Origin: Chloroflexota bacterium
Lineage (GTDB): Bacteria > Chloroflexota > Chloroflexia > Chloroflexales > Kallotenuaceae
DNA: 9,664 nucleotides
Reading direction: 5' to 3'
NCBI GenBank assembly: GCA_019240175.1
Contig: JAFAYS010000677.1
Coordinates: 1-9,664, forward strand
The position numbers were made by a program, and so were the translations under genes. Numbering within the stretch: position 1 is the first letter of the stretch; each line of letters begins with the position of its first letter. The notes below the pieces were generated by a model. The model saw nothing but the letters and a program-made list of their open reading frames with translations. It did not search any database and had not been told where the DNA came from. Shown one piece after another: positions 8,317 through 9,664 of the stretch.

Positions 8317-8346
8317 CGGCTTCTGCTCCGCTGGTGCTCACCTGAA

Positions 8347-8376
8347 TCGACAAGCAGGGAACGTTTGTGCTAGGAT
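8347..8376 (+). promoter_or_regulatory. Predicted promoter of the methyltransferase operon
   Basis: TCGACA (8347-8352), an 18-base spacer ending in TGC, then TAGGAT (8371-8376). This gives a near-consensus -35, an extended -10 and a moderate -10. Transcription would begin near 8383, about 50 bases before the start codon. Confidence 0.45.
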
Positions 8377-8380
8377 CGGA

Positions 8381-8395
8381 TCAGCACTGCGCTGA
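8381..8395. promoter_or_regulatory. Possible operator inverted repeat at the methyltransferase transcription start
   Basis: TCAGC (8381-8385) and GCTGA (8391-8395) form an inverted repeat with a 5-base spacer, overlapping the predicted transcription start. Position suits a repressor site, but five-base arms occur often by chance. Confidence 0.25.
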
Positions 8396-8431
8396 CTTCT
8401 GCCGGCTCTACCAAGCACCTGTGAGGTTAAG

Positions 8432-9169
8432 ATGACGACCGACTACAACCAGATCGGAGCGGCCTTTGGCGAGACCAAGGGCACGTCGATGAAGCTGTAC
8501 GCCGAACGCTGGATGATGTTCAACGCCCTGGGCGATGTGAGCGGCAAAGCGGTCCTGGATCTGGCGTGCGGCGACGGCGACTATCTGCGCGCGATCAAGC
8601 AGCTCGGCGCGGCGCGAGCGGTCGGCGTGGATATCTCCGAAAAGATGATCGAGCTGGCGCGTGCTCAGGAAGCGCAGCAGCCGCTGGGCATCGAGTACCA
8701 TGTGCGGAATGTCGCCCAGCTTGAGCCGCTGGGCGAGTTCGATATTATCACCGCTGTGTACTTGCTGGTCTACGCCGCTACCGAGGAAGAGCTGACCAAT
8801 ATGTGCCGGGCGATCGCCGCCAATCTCGCGCCGGGTGGCCGCTGTATCGCCGCGCTGACCCATCCCGATGTGACCGAGGAGCATCTGGCGGCGGCTCAGA
8901 CTACCGGCGTTACGATTGTGCCCAACGAGCCGATCCGGAACGGCAGCACGATCACGATCACGATCCCCTTGCCCAGCGGCGAGATCCAGCTGCTCAACTA
9001 TCTTTGGACCCGCGAAACCTACGAGCGGGCGCTGAAAGCGAGCGGCTTCAACACGATCCACTGGCATCCGGTTGCCGTCGATCCTGAGGGTATTCGCAGA
9101 TTCGGCGCGGAGTACTGGCAGGCGTTTTTGGCCCACCCACCGATCGCGATCGTCGAGTTTCAGCGCTAG
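8432..9169 (+). CDS. Class I SAM-dependent methyltransferase (UbiE/ToxA-like)
   Basis: 245 residues. The ATG is preceded by GTGAGGT about 5 bases upstream. Motif I VLDLACGDG at 41-49 binds S-adenosylmethionine, with the acidic residue Asp67 in VGVDIS for the ribose. GEFDIITAVYLLVYA at 101-115 matches motif II, and NLAPGG at 131-136 matches the post-motif. The N-terminus (Tyr5 near DYNQIG, then YAERWMMFNALGDVSGK) and PLGIEYHVRNV at 84-94 resemble small-molecule methyltransferases of the kind used on toxoflavin precursors, but the substrate cannot be told. The C-terminal part forms a mostly beta segment (STITITIPLPSGEIQLLNYLW) that may cover the substrate. It is cytoplasmic, likely first in an operon with the toroid gene 15 bases downstream. 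Confidence 0.9.
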   Translation: MTTDYNQIGAAFGETKGTSMKLYAERWMMFNALGDVSGKAVLDLACGDGDYLRAIKQLGAARAVGVDISEKMIELARAQEAQQPLGIEYHVRNVAQLEPLGEFDIITAVYLLVYAATEEELTNMCRAIAANLAPGGRCIAALTHPDVTEEHLAAAQTTGVTIVPNEPIRNGSTITITIPLPSGEIQLLNYLWTRETYERALKASGFNTIHWHPVAVDPEGIRRFGAEYWQAFLAHPPIAIVEFQR

Positions 9170-9184
9170 CATAGGAGCCGGCAC

Positions 9185-9664
9185 ATGAGCAATCTTCTGG
9201 AATCAGCGCAAACCTTTATCGTCAACAACGCGCGGCTGCTGGAACGCCAGCGCCTGGCCTATCTGCTCGGCAGCGGCAGCCGTCAGCAGGTGCTGGCCGC
9301 GCTGCTGGGCTACCAAAATCCCGACGGCGGCTTCGGCAACGCGCTAGAGCCCGACAAGCGCACCAGCACTAGCCAGCCGATCGATCAAGAGCTGGCGCTG
9401 CGCGTGCTCGACGAGATCGACGGCGAGTTCGAGGTTGCGCGGCGCATCTGCGATTTTTTGGAAACGATCACCACTGACGAGGGCGGCGTGCCGTTTGTGC
9501 TGCCCACGGTTCGCGATGCACCGCGCGCCGAGTGGTGGAACACCGACAGCGACGCACCGCCCGCTACGATCAACCCGACGGCAGGTATTGCCGGGCTGCT
9601 GTACAAACAGGGCGTCGAGCATCGCTGGCTTGAGCGCGCGACGGCGTTTTGCTGGCGGCAGATC
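9185..9664 (+). CDS. Alpha/alpha-toroid protein, prenyltransferase/terpene-cyclase-like, 3'-truncated
   Basis: The frame is open from the ATG at 9185 to the window end, 160 residues so far. AGGAG at 9173-9177, 7 bases from the ATG, is a good ribosome binding site. The segment ALLGYQNPDGGFGNALEPD at about 39-57 is a QW/DGGFG-like repeat motif of the six-hairpin fold shared by squalene cyclases, prenyltransferase beta subunits and related proteins. A second helical pair with DEGGVPFVLP lies near residues 98-107. Proteins with this start are usually annotated as hypothetical or prenyltransferase-like. Catalytic Asp-rich motifs of true cyclases are not seen in this part, so enzymatic function is unproven. 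The close spacing after the methyltransferase (stop 9169) suggests joint transcription and perhaps a shared small-molecule pathway. Confidence 0.75.
   Translation, partial: MSNLLESAQTFIVNNARLLERQRLAYLLGSGSRQQVLAALLGYQNPDGGFGNALEPDKRTSTSQPIDQELALRVLDEIDGEFEVARRICDFLETITTDEGGVPFVLPTVRDAPRAEWWNTDSDAPPATINPTAGIAGLLYKQGVEHRWLERATAFCWRQI

Noticed and set aside
8408..9184. A 258-codon frame on the - strand opposite the methyltransferase
   Set aside because: Antisense shadow; the + strand frame has clear methyltransferase motifs and a ribosome binding site.

Overview
This is a GC-rich bacterial chromosomal window holding eight protein-coding genes, two of them cut by the window edges, with short intergenic regions. 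No RNA gene, CRISPR array, transposase or phage gene was found. The organism is most likely an aerobic or facultative member of the Chloroflexota. This is inferred from the GC-rich, GATCG-rich base use, an RsbR-type GAF-STAS regulator, an alpha/alpha-toroid protein with a DGGFG motif, and tandem AGAACCY heptamers between genes. No single marker proves the phylum.

Region 1 (2-2815, + strand) is a tripartite tricarboxylate transporter operon in the order tctC (5'-truncated), tctB, tctA. The first two genes overlap by ATGA and the third follows after 13 bases. TctC would capture an organic acid outside the membrane and the TctA/TctB complex would import it. Region 2 (2884-3903, - strand) is a stressosome-type GAF-STAS protein convergent with tctA. 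It keeps both threonines that correspond to the phosphorylation sites of Bacillus RsbR.

Region 3 (about 3904-5986) holds divergent promoters and typA/bipA, a ribosome-associated GTPase. The typA leader is long for such a gene. It has an extended -10 promoter, two mutually exclusive hairpins and a perfect intrinsic terminator lying between the promoter and the start codon, which suggests attenuation.

Region 4 (5984-6770) is the oddest part. It is a clearly less GC-rich segment (about 49% against 62-68% in sampled typA lines) with one unrecognised small ORF. It is bounded on each side by near-identical blocks of four tandem AGAACCY heptamers in inverted orientation, and each block begins directly at the stop codon of the flanking gene (typA on +, the aldehyde dehydrogenase on -).

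Region 5 (6768-8264, - strand) is an NAD(P)-dependent aldehyde dehydrogenase with all catalytic residues and a strong ribosome binding site. Region 6 (8347-9664, + strand) is divergent from it and holds a SAM-dependent methyltransferase followed 15 bases later by a truncated alpha/alpha-toroid (prenyltransferase/terpene-cyclase-like) protein, probably one operon.

Most of the window is ordinary housekeeping and transport. The features that best repay a second look are the typA leader, the heptamer-bounded orphan ORF, and the methyltransferase/toroid pair.
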